Assembly: GCF_003931565.1 (NCBI RefSeq)
Contig: NZ_RRYI01000006.1
Location: 248,001-312,000 of the forward strand
Reading direction: 5' to 3'
DNA length: 64,000 nucleotides
DNA from: Caulobacter sp. 602-1
GTDB taxonomy: Bacteria; Pseudomonadota; Alphaproteobacteria; Caulobacterales; Caulobacteraceae
The first letter of the stretch is position 1. Every line of letters starts with the position of its first letter. This document shows positions 26,988 to 39,055 of the stretch, piece after piece. The notes below the pieces were generated by a model. It had not been told where the DNA came from. It saw only the letters and a list, made by a program, of their open reading frames with translations, and ran no database searches. The position numbers and the translations under genes were made by a program.

Positions 26988-27902
26988 CTAGGGGCAATCG
27001 CCGTAGAAGGCCATGGTCTTGCCGCGATAGTCGAGCAGCAGTCTCAGCTTCATCGCCGCCAAGAGCTTGTTGCCGACATTGGCCACCCGCGTGTCGGTCG
27101 AGCCCGCCTCGGAGTAGGTGCTGACGATCTGTCCGGCCGGCAAGGTGAATGGCCCGAAGCCGACCGGCGCATTGAAGCTGTAGCTCTTGGACTTGGCCTC
27201 GCCTCGCGCGCCTGTCCGGGTGATCGTCCCGGCCTCGGCGAGCGCGTCTCGCGCGCCTGGCAGATCCAGCGCGCTCTGAAAGAGGCCGATGGAGCCGGTG
27301 GAGCCGGTGTCGAGACTCACAGGCGCCTTCGCGTCCCCCATCCGGAAGTCGGGAATGATCGGGAAACTGTCGACAGTCCTCAGCGGCGTGGTCCAGCGCG
27401 TGGCGCACCCCTTCGTCAGAGCCGTCGCTTCGCTGGCGCGCGACAGGATCGAAAGCTTGCTGGCCGGGTAGTCGATCAGGACCGTCTTGTCGCTGAGGAA
27501 ACTGTAGCCCAGCACGCCGTCCAGCTTGCGGCCCAGGGCGCCCGACAGGCCGCCCATCTCGGTCGCCAGGGCTTCGAACTTGCCGAAGCGGGCGCCCTTG
27601 ATCGCCAGGCCCTCGATCTCGGTCGGGAAAACCGCCGCGCCCTTGCCGTCACCGAAGCCGCTTGCCTCACCGGCGTCGCCGCGATCGATCTTCAGGCCGA
27701 GGCTCTCGGCCGTCGCGAGGTCGATGACCGAGGGGTCGACGCCGGTGTCGAGGATCATGTGCAGCGGTCTGCCCTTGACCGTGATGTCCACCCCGATCGT
27801 CGTCTTGGAAAAGTCAAAAGACGTCGTGGTCGGGCCGCGGAGGGGCGCGCTGGCGCAAACCGCTGGAAACATGACGAGGAGCAGAATGGGGGAAGACTTC
27901 AC
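26988..27902 (-). CDS. Exported retropepsin-like aspartic protease
   Basis: 304-aa protein with two retroviral-type aspartic protease lobes in one chain: MILDTGVDPSVID near residue 50 and [13 protein letters not shown] near residue 195, each with DTG followed by a hydrophobic turn. The flap-like segments ASGFGDGKGA and LDGVLGYSFLS support the fold. I chose the GTG at VKSSPILLLVMFPAVCASA because it gives a proper signal peptide; the open frame runs 20 codons further to a TTG. Bacterial relatives are periplasmic proteins of mostly unknown substrate. It is convergent with lexA. Confidence 0.8.
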   Translation of the reverse strand: MKSSPILLLVMFPAVCASAPLRGPTTTSFDFSKTTIGVDITVKGRPLHMILDTGVDPSVIDLATAESLGLKIDRGDAGEASGFGDGKGAAVFPTEIEGLAIKGARFGKFEALATEMGGLSGALGRKLDGVLGYSFLSDKTVLIDYPASKLSILSRASEATALTKGCATRWTTPLRTVDSFPIIPDFRMGDAKAPVSLDTGSTGSIGLFQSALDLPGARDALAEAGTITRTGARGEAKSKSYSFNAPVGFGPFTLPAGQIVSTYSEAGSTDTRVANVGNKLLAAMKLRLLLDYRGKTMAFYGDCP

Positions 27903-28073
27903 GGTGCGTATCTCGCGGTGAACTCGGTTGAGAAGGTGCTCGCCTTCCAGTTTCACGCACAATCACACGCGCGCGGAAGAGCATTCCTTATGCCCTGATT
28001 TCATGACGCGATATGGCGGTCAAATCGGTCGAACCTCCTCGCAAGCGGTGGCAAAATTCCGCCTGCGTGACGC

Positions 28074-28829
28074 CTACAGTCGCCCTGCCTGCGCCAGCCG
28101 CTTGGCGGCCGCGTCGAAGCCCGCCCAGGCCGCCGCCGCGAGCGAACCGCCGGTGCTGACACGGCGCACGCCCAGCGCCCCCAGGCTCTCGACCGACATC
28201 TCGGGTCCCCAGAGCAGGACATTAACCGGCTTGGGCGCCACGGCCTGGACGATGACCTTGATCTCCTGGGGATCCGTCACCGCCGGGGCGTAAAGGCAGT
28301 CGGCGCCCGCGGCCGCATAGGCCTTCAGGCGCTCCAGGGTCACGGCGAGATCGCGGACGCCGCGGAGATAGCCTTCGGTGCGCCCCACCAGGATCACGTC
28401 CTGGCCCGAGGCGTCGATCGCCGCGCGGGCGGCCTTCAGGCGCTCGACCGCGACCGGCAGATCGTAGAGCGCCGAGCCCGACCAGTCCTCGATCGAAAGG
28501 CCCGCCACGCCAGCCTCGATGGCCAGGGTCACGCTCTCGCCAACGCCCTCGGGCGTGTCAGCGAAGCCGTTCTCGAAGTCGGCGTTCACCGGCAGGTCGG
28601 TGGCGGCGCACAGCATGCACAGGTGATCGACGACGTCATCGCGGTTGACCTGGCCATCGTCCTTGCCCAACGCCCAGGCCATGCCGGCGCTGGTCGAGGC
28701 CAGGGCCTTGAACCCGAGCTTTTCCAGACGTTTGGCGCCGCCGACGTCCCACGGGTTCGGCAAGACGAAACAGCCCTCGGCGTGGAGGGCGCGGAAGGCT
28801 GCGCGACGGGCGGCGAACGGGTCCGACAT
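28074..28829 (-). CDS. Isocitrate lyase / PEP mutase family enzyme
   Basis: 251-aa cytoplasmic TIM-barrel enzyme of the group that includes oxaloacetate decarboxylase, phosphonopyruvate hydrolase and carboxy-PEP mutase. Markers: LPNPWDVGGAKRLEKLGFKALASTSAG, NADFENGFADTPEGV (Mg-binding acidic residues), GLSIEDWSG, ILVGRTEGYL, and GADCLYAPAV. The short family form lacks the KKCGH catalytic loop of true isocitrate lyase, so a glyoxylate-shunt role is unlikely. CAGGAG precedes the chosen ATG. The reaction cannot be assigned. Confidence 0.85.
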   Translation of the reverse strand: MSDPFAARRAAFRALHAEGCFVLPNPWDVGGAKRLEKLGFKALASTSAGMAWALGKDDGQVNRDDVVDHLCMLCAATDLPVNADFENGFADTPEGVGESVTLAIEAGVAGLSIEDWSGSALYDLPVAVERLKAARAAIDASGQDVILVGRTEGYLRGVRDLAVTLERLKAYAAAGADCLYAPAVTDPQEIKVIVQAVAPKPVNVLLWGPEMSVESLGALGVRRVSTGGSLAAAAWAGFDAAAKRLAQAGRL

Positions 28830-28860
28830 GTCACTGCACTCCTGGATGACGTCCCAAGGT

Positions 28861-31044
28861 TTAGCGGACGCTGGTGACATCGGCTGTCAGCAGGCGGCGC
28901 CCCGCTGGACGACTCCACGGCCGGTCGCCGCGCAGGGGCTGAGCCCAGACGATGCGCCAGCCATCGGGCCGACGATAGAGCTCCGCGGCCCCGCCCCTCG
29001 CGAAATCCTCGGCTGTCAGCAGCACGGTGTCGGCGCACAATGGCGGCATGCGCGCGGGGGCCGGGGCGCGGATCACCACGACCTCGCTGCGCACGCAGAG
29101 ACCCGCCAGCGTTTCGGCGTCGGGTGTCTTGCGACTCCACGCCAGCGACAGGCGCACGGGCGCGCCCAGTTCCGGCGCGCAGATCCGTTTGTCGCAGGCA
29201 TAAAGGCTCCAGGTCGCCGGCGTCAGGCCGCGCCGGCGCGCCCAGAGCTCGGCGCCGAACCGCTTGGCGTCGGCGCGCAGCAATACCGCCGCGTCGCCCG
29301 AGCGGACGGCGACCGTCGCGCCATCGCTGGCGATCCAGGCGTCCGGCGCGGCGGGCCTTGGCCACAGGGCGACCGCCAGGGCCAGGGGAGCCCCGATCCA
29401 CCGCAGCCGGCCGCGCCAGAGGCACAGGATCATCAGGCCTAGGAGCGCGACCACCAGGACCTGCTGCGGCGCGCTGGCCACGATCCTCTGGGCGCCGCGG
29501 GCGTCGGCGAAGCCGTTGGCGATCGCCACCATGGCGTCGACTCCCCAACCGGCCACGGCCAGAAACGGCGCGCCCATGCCGAACGGCTCCAGCAGCGTGC
29601 CGACCGCCAGGAACGGCATGATCACGAACGACGAGAGCGGCGCGACCGCCAGGTTGGCCGGCAGCCCCCAGACGGCGACGCGGTTGAAGTGCTGCATGGC
29701 GAACGGCGCGGTGGCTAGGCCCGCCACCAGGCTCGCCGCGACCGAGGCCGCCAGCCAGGTCAATCCGGCCTGCGGCCAGCGGATCCACCACGGCGTCGAG
29801 ATCTCCTTCACCGGCTGAGGCCAGCTTTCGGCCAAGGCCACCAGGGCGGCGGTGGCGGCGAACGACATCTGAAAGCCCGGCTCTCCGGCGGTCTCGGGTT
29901 TCATCGCCAGGATCAGCAGCGCCGCGACGGCCAGGCCGTGCAGGGTGATGGCGCGGCGGTCGAACAGAATGGCCAGGAAGGCGACGCTGGCCGTTATCGC
30001 CGCCCGCTCGGCCGGCGGCGGCGCGCCGGAGATGACGAGATAGCCCAGGACGGCGGCAAGGCCGGCGACAGCGGCGATCTTCTTGCCCGGCGCCCGCAAG
30101 GCCAGCCAAGGCCAAGCGGCGACGCCCAGCCGCACGGCGCCGAACACGAAACCGCCGACAATGGCCATGTGCAGGCCGGAAATGGAGAGGATATGCGCCA
30201 GGCCCGAGGCGCGCATGGCCTCGGTCTGGTCCTCGGTGATCCAGGCCTCGTGGCCGGTGACCATGGCCGCGCCGATGCCGCCGCTGCTGGGGCCCATCCG
30301 CACCAGAATCCGCTGAGCCAGAGTCCAGCGGAAGGAATTGATCGCCATGGTCAGGCGCAAGCTCATGGGCGGCGGATCGAGCCGCGCCGCCCCCAGCTCG
30401 CCGATCGTGAAGCCGACGCCGCCGATCGAGTCGAACCAGGCGTCGCGGGCGAAATCATAGGATCCCGGCGCGGCCGGCGGCGGTGGCGGTCCCAGCATGG
30501 CCCGCAGTCGAACCGCCCGCCCTGGCGCCGGCGTCTCGTTCTCTCCGATCGTGACGCGGATCCGGCGCGGCGTTCGTTCCGGCGACAAGCCCGAGACCGC
30601 CACCGGCGCGATCAGCAAGCGCGGTCCGCCCACGCCGGGACTGGCGACGTCGACGACGAAACCGTCCACCCGACGCACGACCCGCTCCCCCACCACGAGC
30701 GGCGCGGCCACGCGATCGCTCCGAACCTTGGCGGCCAGACCGCCGCCCGCCCCGAACGCCGCGAGGCTGGCCAGCACCACGAGCACGCCCGGCGCGTTCC
30801 AGCGTTGGCAGGCCCACCAGGTCGCCGCCAACGATCCTGCCGCCAGCGCCAGCATCCAGAGCGCCGGTTCGCCCCGAGCCTCCAGATAGCCCGCCGCGCC
30901 GAGACCAAACGCCACCGGCGCCCACAGGAACGCCCGATCCAGATTGACGCGACCTTCCGCCAGCAGCGCGGCCTTCACGGTGGACAACGATAGGCGGGGC
31001 GCGGACACCGACGGCGGCGCCTCGACGGCTTCAACGCCTAACAC
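28861..31044 (-). CDS. comEC: ComEC/Rec2-family DNA uptake channel protein
   Basis: Predicted inner-membrane channel that passes single-stranded DNA into the cell during natural transformation. An N-terminal soluble OB-like domain (DUF4131, about residues 50-215) follows the first membrane segments. The competence domain (about 260-540) carries the signature GLAHILSISGLHMAIVGG and about eight further helices. The C-terminal region (about 560-727) occupies the place of the metallo-beta-lactamase domain of Gram-positive ComEC but shows no HxHxDH motif. The first start codon is GTG and its position is uncertain. It lies between lexA and gltX, a position conserved in this class. Activity here is not shown by the sequence. 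Confidence 0.9.
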   Translation of the reverse strand: MLGVEAVEAPPSVSAPRLSLSTVKAALLAEGRVNLDRAFLWAPVAFGLGAAGYLEARGEPALWMLALAAGSLAATWWACQRWNAPGVLVVLASLAAFGAGGGLAAKVRSDRVAAPLVVGERVVRRVDGFVVDVASPGVGGPRLLIAPVAVSGLSPERTPRRIRVTIGENETPAPGRAVRLRAMLGPPPPPAAPGSYDFARDAWFDSIGGVGFTIGELGAARLDPPPMSLRLTMAINSFRWTLAQRILVRMGPSSGGIGAAMVTGHEAWITEDQTEAMRASGLAHILSISGLHMAIVGGFVFGAVRLGVAAWPWLALRAPGKKIAAVAGLAAVLGYLVISGAPPPAERAAITASVAFLAILFDRRAITLHGLAVAALLILAMKPETAGEPGFQMSFAATAALVALAESWPQPVKEISTPWWIRWPQAGLTWLAASVAASLVAGLATAPFAMQHFNRVAVWGLPANLAVAPLSSFVIMPFLAVGTLLEPFGMGAPFLAVAGWGVDAMVAIANGFADARGAQRIVASAPQQVLVVALLGLMILCLWRGRLRWIGAPLALAVALWPRPAAPDAWIASDGATVAVRSGDAAVLLRADAKRFGAELWARRRGLTPATWSLYACDKRICAPELGAPVRLSLAWSRKTPDAETLAGLCVRSEVVVIRAPAPARMPPLCADTVLLTAEDFARGGAAELYRRPDGWRIVWAQPLRGDRPWSRPAGRRLLTADVTSVR

Positions 31045-31206
31045 CCGGAAACCCTTGCGTTTTTGGCGAGCGTTCTCAGTTCGCCGCGATGCGGAAAACC
31101 ACTAGGTCCAGCGCGAAGCCACGTGCTAAGACGCGCCATCCAAGCCGCCTTGCGGTTCGTGCTCGTCAACGCCATTTCGGCGTCCAGCCCCACAGTTTTG
31201 AAGCCC

Positions 31207-32634
31207 ATGTCGAACTCCACCTCCACCGGCCCCGCTTCGACGGGCGTCGTCACGCGCTTCGCCCCCTCGCCCACCGGCTTCCTGCATATCGGCGGCGCCC
31301 GCACGGCGCTGTTCAACTGGTTATATGCGCGCCATACGGGAGGGAAGTTCCTTGTTCGCGTCGAAGACACCGATCGCGAGCGTTCGACCGAAGCCGCCGT
31401 CGCGGCGATCTTCGAGGGGCTGAACTGGCTGGGCCTGGAATCGGACGAGGAGGTCGTGTTCCAGCACACCCGCGCCCCGCGCCACGTCGAGGTCGTGCAC
31501 GCGTTGCTCGCCAAGGGTCGCGCCTATCGCTGCTGGATGACCGTCGAGGAACTGGAAGTCGCCCGCGAGAAAGCCCGCGCCGAAGGCAAGGCCATACGCT
31601 CGCCCTGGCGCGACGCGCCGGAAGGCGACCTGTCGGTCCCGCACGTGATCCGCTTCAAGGGCCCGCTTGACGGCGAGACCGTGGTCAACGACCTCGTGAA
31701 GGGCCCGGTGACCTTCAAGAACATCGAGCTGGACGACCTCGTTTTGCTTCGCGCTGACGGCGCCCCGACCTACAACCTGGCCGTGGTCGTCGACGACCAC
31801 GACATGGGCGTCACCCACGTGATCCGCGGCGACGACCACCTGAACAACGCCGCCCGCCAGAGCCTGATCTACCAGGCGATGGACTGGGGCGTGCCGGCCT
31901 TCGCCCACATCCCGCTGATCCATGGCCCGGACGGCGCCAAGCTCTCCAAGCGTCACGGCGCCCAGGCTGTCGGCGAGTTCGCCGATCTCGGCTATATCCC
32001 CGAAGGCATGCGCAACTACCTGGCGCGCCTGGGCTGGGGCCATGGCGACGACGAGGTGTTCAACGACGAGCAGGCGATCGCCTGGTTCGACGTGGCCGAC
32101 GTGGTCAAGGCGCCCGCGCGTCTGGATTGGGCCAAGCTGAACCACATCAACGCTCAGCACCTGCGCAAGGCCGACGACGCGCGTCTGACGGACCTGGCGC
32201 TGGACGCCGCCCGGAAGCGCGGCGAGCCCCTGCCCGCCGACGCCCGCGAGCGCATCGCCCGCACCGTTCCGGAAGTGAAGGAAGGCGCCAAGACCATCCT
32301 GGAGCTGGTCGACCACTGTGCGTTCGCACTGAAGACACGGCCCTTCGCGCTGGAAGAGAAAACCCAAAAGCAGCTCACCGAAGAAACCGTCGAGCGGCTC
32401 AAGCGCCTGCGCGATCAACTGGCGGCCGCGCCGGCCTTCGACGCCACGACCCTGGAAACCGTGTTGAAAACGTTCGCGGAATCCGAAGGCGTCGGCTTTG
32501 GCAAGTTCGGTCCGGCCCTGCGCGGGATTCTGACCGGCGGCGCCCAGGCGCCCGATCTGAACAAGACCATGGCCGCCCTCTCGCGCGAAGAGAGCTTGGG
32601 GCGCCTTGACGACGCCCTGGCGCCGCGCGCATGA
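31207..32634 (+). CDS. gltX: Glutamyl-tRNA synthetase
   Basis: Charges tRNA-Glu, and often tRNA-Gln in bacteria with GatCAB. Class I signatures: RFAPSPTGFLHIGGARTALFN (HIGH) and KLSKRHGAQAVGEF (KMSKS). The start at MSNSTSTGPASTG was chosen because the 48 upstream codons of the open frame are not conserved and cover the divergent comEC promoter region. Length 475 aa is standard. gltA follows after 67 bases. Confidence 0.96.
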   Translation: MSNSTSTGPASTGVVTRFAPSPTGFLHIGGARTALFNWLYARHTGGKFLVRVEDTDRERSTEAAVAAIFEGLNWLGLESDEEVVFQHTRAPRHVEVVHALLAKGRAYRCWMTVEELEVAREKARAEGKAIRSPWRDAPEGDLSVPHVIRFKGPLDGETVVNDLVKGPVTFKNIELDDLVLLRADGAPTYNLAVVVDDHDMGVTHVIRGDDHLNNAARQSLIYQAMDWGVPAFAHIPLIHGPDGAKLSKRHGAQAVGEFADLGYIPEGMRNYLARLGWGHGDDEVFNDEQAIAWFDVADVVKAPARLDWAKLNHINAQHLRKADDARLTDLALDAARKRGEPLPADARERIARTVPEVKEGAKTILELVDHCAFALKTRPFALEEKTQKQLTEETVERLKRLRDQLAAAPAFDATTLETVLKTFAESEGVGFGKFGPALRGILTGGAQAPDLNKTMAALSREESLGRLDDALAPRA

Positions 32635-32701
32635 GGCGCTATAACGCACCTGCGAAAACGAAAGTTGGACTGCTCGTTCCAATTTATGGAGGGGTCTAAG
32701 T

Positions 32702-33982
<1,281 letters not shown>

Positions 33983-34009
33983 ACGCTTCTCCCTCGGAGA
34001 CACGGATCA

Positions 34010-34034
34010 GGCCCCGCTTCGGCGGGGCCTTTTT
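34010..34034 (+). terminator. Intrinsic terminator of gltA
   Basis: Perfect 8-bp GC stem (34010-34017 and 34022-34029) with a TTCG tetraloop and a five-T run, 27 bases after the gltA stop. It ends just before the reverse-strand FlhB-like gene. Confidence 0.93.
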
Positions 34035-34039
34035 CGTTT

Positions 34040-34303
34040 CTAGCGTTTTAGCAGGAAGCTCAGGACCTCTGCGACGGCGCGGTAGAGGGCCTCGGGGATC
34101 TCCTCGTCGATCTCCAGGGTCGAGAGGGCCTGGGCCAGGACGGGATCTTCCTCGATCGGCACGCCGTGTTCGCGAGCGGTCTCAATGATTTTTTCGCCCA
34201 GCCAGCCCTGACCGGAGGCCACGACCTTGGGCGCGTTGGGGTCTTCGTAGAGCAGCGCGACGGCGATGCGCGGCCGAGCCGAGGGTCCGGTGATCCCGCT
34301 CAT
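34040..34303 (-). CDS. FlhB C-terminal-domain-like protein (export switch domain only)
   Basis: 87-aa protein that matches only the cytoplasmic C-terminal domain of FlhB, the flagellar type III export switch: IAVALLYED, APKVVASGQGWLGEKIIETAREHGVPI, EDPVLAQALSTLEIDEEIPEALYRAVAEVLSFL. The membrane part is absent, and at the place of the self-cleaving NPTH there is SARPR, so it begins where cleaved FlhB-C would begin. Its ATG overlaps the stop of the FliK-like gene (ATGA), so the two are coupled. Short FlhB-like proteins occur in several flagellated bacteria. A role in hook-length or export-switch control is inferred. Confidence 0.87.
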   Translation of the reverse strand: MSGITGPSARPRIAVALLYEDPNAPKVVASGQGWLGEKIIETAREHGVPIEEDPVLAQALSTLEIDEEIPEALYRAVAEVLSFLLKR

Positions 34304-36045
34304 GAGGCCTGATCCACGAAATGGCCCAGCGGACTGCCGGCGCTCGGACTGGACGGAGCGCCGGAATGGACGGCGACCTCGGGCGACAACTCGGCCCGGC
34401 GCAAGGCCGCGCCCAGGGTCTCCTCGCCAGCGCGAAGGCGCGCGATGGTCTCGGCCCGCTCGGCCCACAGCGACACGCGCGTGTGCGAGCCGGTCAGAGT
34501 GATCAGGGCGTGGACAGGGCCCAGCGGCTCGAGGTCTAGCGAGAAGCGCGCCTTGTAGGTGCGTTCGGCCGGACCGACCGCGCCGCCCCCCGAGCCCCCG
34601 CCGTCGTGGCTGATCTCGAACTGAGCGACAGCCACGCCCTGTGGCGTCATGAACGGCAGGTCGAGGTTCAGGCGGCCGGCCTGCTGCGGCCGGGCCTCGG
34701 CGGTCTCGGGTTCGTGCGCCTCCGGCAGCGACGCGATCTGCATCAGATCCTGGCGGGCCAGGGCGCCGTTGGTTCCCTTCAGCAGGCGCCGCACCAGATC
34801 GGCCGGCGACGGGTCAGCGGGCAGTTCGGGCGTGGCCGGCTTCTGACCGACCATCGGGCCGCCGGCGTAGGGCGGGGGCGGCGTCTTCGAGCGCGAAGCC
34901 TCGGCTGGCGCCGCGCCGTAGCCCCCTGGCGTCAGCGGTCTAGGCTCGGCGGCCGCCCCGGCGACGGGCGCTTCGGCGAGAGCTTCCTCGGCGATCAGGC
35001 CCAACTGAACCAGCGCCGACATCGCCGCCCGGACGGGCGTCTGGACGGTCGCGGACGGCTTGGGCGCGGCCACGAAGGCGCCGAAGCGCGCCGCGAGGCC
35101 ATCGTCCTCGGGCGGCGGCTCCGGAGCCTTGGCGCTCGCCGGAAGAGCCGCCGGCGCGATATCGGGGACCTCGCTTGAATGGATCGGCGGCGCGTGGGTT
35201 GGCGGCCTGGGCGCGGCCTCAAGACCGGGTTGGATGGCTGCGGAATTGGCGGCGGTCGGGGTGCGCTGGGTTATCGCCGGCGGCGTCGGAACGGATCGAA
35301 CGGCGCGAAGCGACGCTGGCGATGGGGCCTCGGTTCTTTCGCCGGCCGCAGGGATCGAGACCGGCCCGTCGATTGGCGCTTCCAAGGTCTGACGCGGCGG
35401 CGCCTTGGCCAGCCAGCCCGACAGCGCGCCCCGGAAGACCAGCAACGCGGCCTTCATGTCGCCAGCCTCTTGAAGACGCGGAGAGCCCTCCAGGGCCGGC
35501 GTGGTGGCGGCGCGGGCCATACTGGCCTCCAGGAAGACGCCGGACCGCTCGATAGCCTGACGCAGGCCCTGGGGCGTGGCGATCTGAGCGGCCGAAGGCG
35601 CCTTGGCAAGCAGCGCCCTGCCCGCCTCGCGCACCTCGGCCGGCGTGTCGGGGCGTTCGACGACGGCGCGGATATTGGCCATCAGCGGAGCCAAGCCCGT
35701 CTGACGCGGCACGGCCTCGGCGGCCGCGATGCGCACGGCGCGCGCCAGCCGAGTCTCGGGCTTGGCCAGAGCCGCCTGCTGAAGCGCTGGTGGCGCGACC
35801 TTGGCGCCGTGCGCGTCAGCGGCGTGGCTGGTGTCGTGGGCGCCGGCCTGCCCCGCCTGCTCGACGGACGCGCCGGGCCTGGATTGAACGGCGGGCGGAC
35901 GACCGACGATCTCGCCGAGCTGAGCGGTCGAATTGGCGAGCGCCTGGCGCGCCATGGCCTGAAGGGTCGCGACAGAATCGGCCGGCGTCCCAGCTGCGGG
36001 GGCTGGAAGGATCGGGGTCACGGGCGTGGTCGGGTCTATGGCCAC
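34300..36045 (-). CDS. FliK-like flagellar hook-length control protein
   Basis: 581-aa protein, Pro/Ala-rich and low in conservation over most of its length, as FliK rulers are. The C-terminal 130 residues form a Flg_hook-type domain: LNLDLPFMTPQGVAVAQFEI, RTYKARFSLDLEPLGPVHALI, and SLWAERAETIARLRAGEETL. FliK measures the hook and contacts FlhB-C to switch export from hook to filament. It starts with GTG, with GGAG eight bases upstream. It overlaps the FlhB-C-like gene, which fits the FliK-FlhB interaction. It could be the main FliK or a paralogue; no other flagellar genes lie in the window. Confidence 0.78.
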   Translation of the reverse strand: MAIDPTTPVTPILPAPAAGTPADSVATLQAMARQALANSTAQLGEIVGRPPAVQSRPGASVEQAGQAGAHDTSHAADAHGAKVAPPALQQAALAKPETRLARAVRIAAAEAVPRQTGLAPLMANIRAVVERPDTPAEVREAGRALLAKAPSAAQIATPQGLRQAIERSGVFLEASMARAATTPALEGSPRLQEAGDMKAALLVFRGALSGWLAKAPPRQTLEAPIDGPVSIPAAGERTEAPSPASLRAVRSVPTPPAITQRTPTAANSAAIQPGLEAAPRPPTHAPPIHSSEVPDIAPAALPASAKAPEPPPEDDGLAARFGAFVAAPKPSATVQTPVRAAMSALVQLGLIAEEALAEAPVAGAAAEPRPLTPGGYGAAPAEASRSKTPPPPYAGGPMVGQKPATPELPADPSPADLVRRLLKGTNGALARQDLMQIASLPEAHEPETAEARPQQAGRLNLDLPFMTPQGVAVAQFEISHDGGGSGGGAVGPAERTYKARFSLDLEPLGPVHALITLTGSHTRVSLWAERAETIARLRAGEETLGAALRRAELSPEVAVHSGAPSSPSAGSPLGHFVDQAS

Positions 36046-36092
36046 GACAACGGCTCCACGGCGACAGTTATGAAGACGTTAGCCCCCGGACG

Positions 36093-36107
36093 TAAATCGC
36101 TGGTTAA
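36093..36107 (-). promoter_or_regulatory. Possible CtrA-binding site upstream of FliK-like gene
   Basis: On the reverse strand TTAA-N7-TTTA, one base off the CtrA consensus TTAA-N7-TTAA, inside a GGTTAACC palindrome. It lies 48-62 bases before the GTG of the FliK-like gene, and CtrA drives many Caulobacter flagellar genes. One short site is weak evidence. Confidence 0.3.
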
Positions 36108-36176
36108 CCTTCGAAGTATGAACATCGCGATGTCTCGCCTCTAAGGTGAGTATGGTTCCGGCGTAAGAGGTGCGTT

Positions 36177-37907
<1,731 letters not shown>

Positions 37908-39055
37908 GGCGTCGGCCGCGGCTGTCGACGGGTCGGGCATGCCTCGGCCCATCTTGTCCAGCGCGGCGTTCTGCGCGGCCGACTGCGCGGCGCGCAGCGC
38001 CGGATCGTCCAGCAGGCGCGACACTTCGCGGGCCAGGCCTCCGCCCTCGCAGGCGTCCTGAAGCAGCTCGGGCGCGATCTCCCGAGCGGCGGCGATGTTG
38101 AACAACGTGACCCAGCGCGGCTTCATCAGGCGCTTGAGGATGGCGTAGGTCAGGGGCGCTGTCTTGTAGCCGACCACCATCGGGCGGCCGGCGAGGGCCA
38201 ACTCGGTCGTCACCGTGCCGCTGCAGGCCAGCGCGACGTCGGCGGCGACAAAGGCGTCGTCCTTTAGCCGTTCGTCCTCGATCACGTGCGCCCGGAACGG
38301 CCAGCCGGCGATGCGCGCCTTCACGGCTTCGGCGACGGTGTAGGCGGCGGGGACGACGATCTCCAGCTCAGGCCATTCGGCCTTCAGACGGCGCACGGCG
38401 TCCTCGAAGGCTGGCAAAACGCGCTCGATCTCGGACGGGCGGCTGCCCGGCAGCACGAGCAGGATTTGAGCCGAGGACGAGACCCCGATCGCCGCGCGCA
38501 ATCTCGCGCCGTCGGCTTCGTCGAAACGCTTGGCCAGGGCCGAGTTGCCGACGAAGACGCTGGGCAGGTCCACGGCGTCGAAATACGGCTTGTCCATCGG
38601 CTGGATCGACAGCAACAGATCGAAGGCCTTGGCCAGGCTCCGGGCGCGGCCCGCGCGATAGGCCCAGACCTGCGGCGCGACGTACTTCACCAGCGGCAAC
38701 CTGGAATCCAGCTTCCGCAGAGCGTGAGCCAGGCGGATGTTGAAGCCCCAGCTATCGATCAGGATGGCCACGTCGGGCTTTTCGCGAGCCGCCAGAGCCA
38801 CCGTGTCTTTAAGGCGGGCCCTGACCGTCGGATAGGCCTTCACCCCCTCCACGATGCCTAGAATCGACAACTGAGCGATGTCGAAGGGGCTATCGACGCC
38901 CAGCTCGGCCATCTTCGCCCCGCCGACGCCGACGAAAGTGACGCTGTCGCCCAGACGCGCTCGCAGCGCCTTGGCCAGGCCGGCCCCCAGCGCGTCGCCC
39001 GAGGCCTCGGCGGCGACCAGCATGACTTTCAGGGGTCTGTTTGGCGGGGCAGCCA

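Noticed and set aside
28074-28829. True isocitrate lyase (glyoxylate shunt)
   Set aside because: The protein is about 250 aa and lacks the KKCGH catalytic loop; it belongs to the short oxaloacetate-decarboxylase/PEP-mutase-like group.
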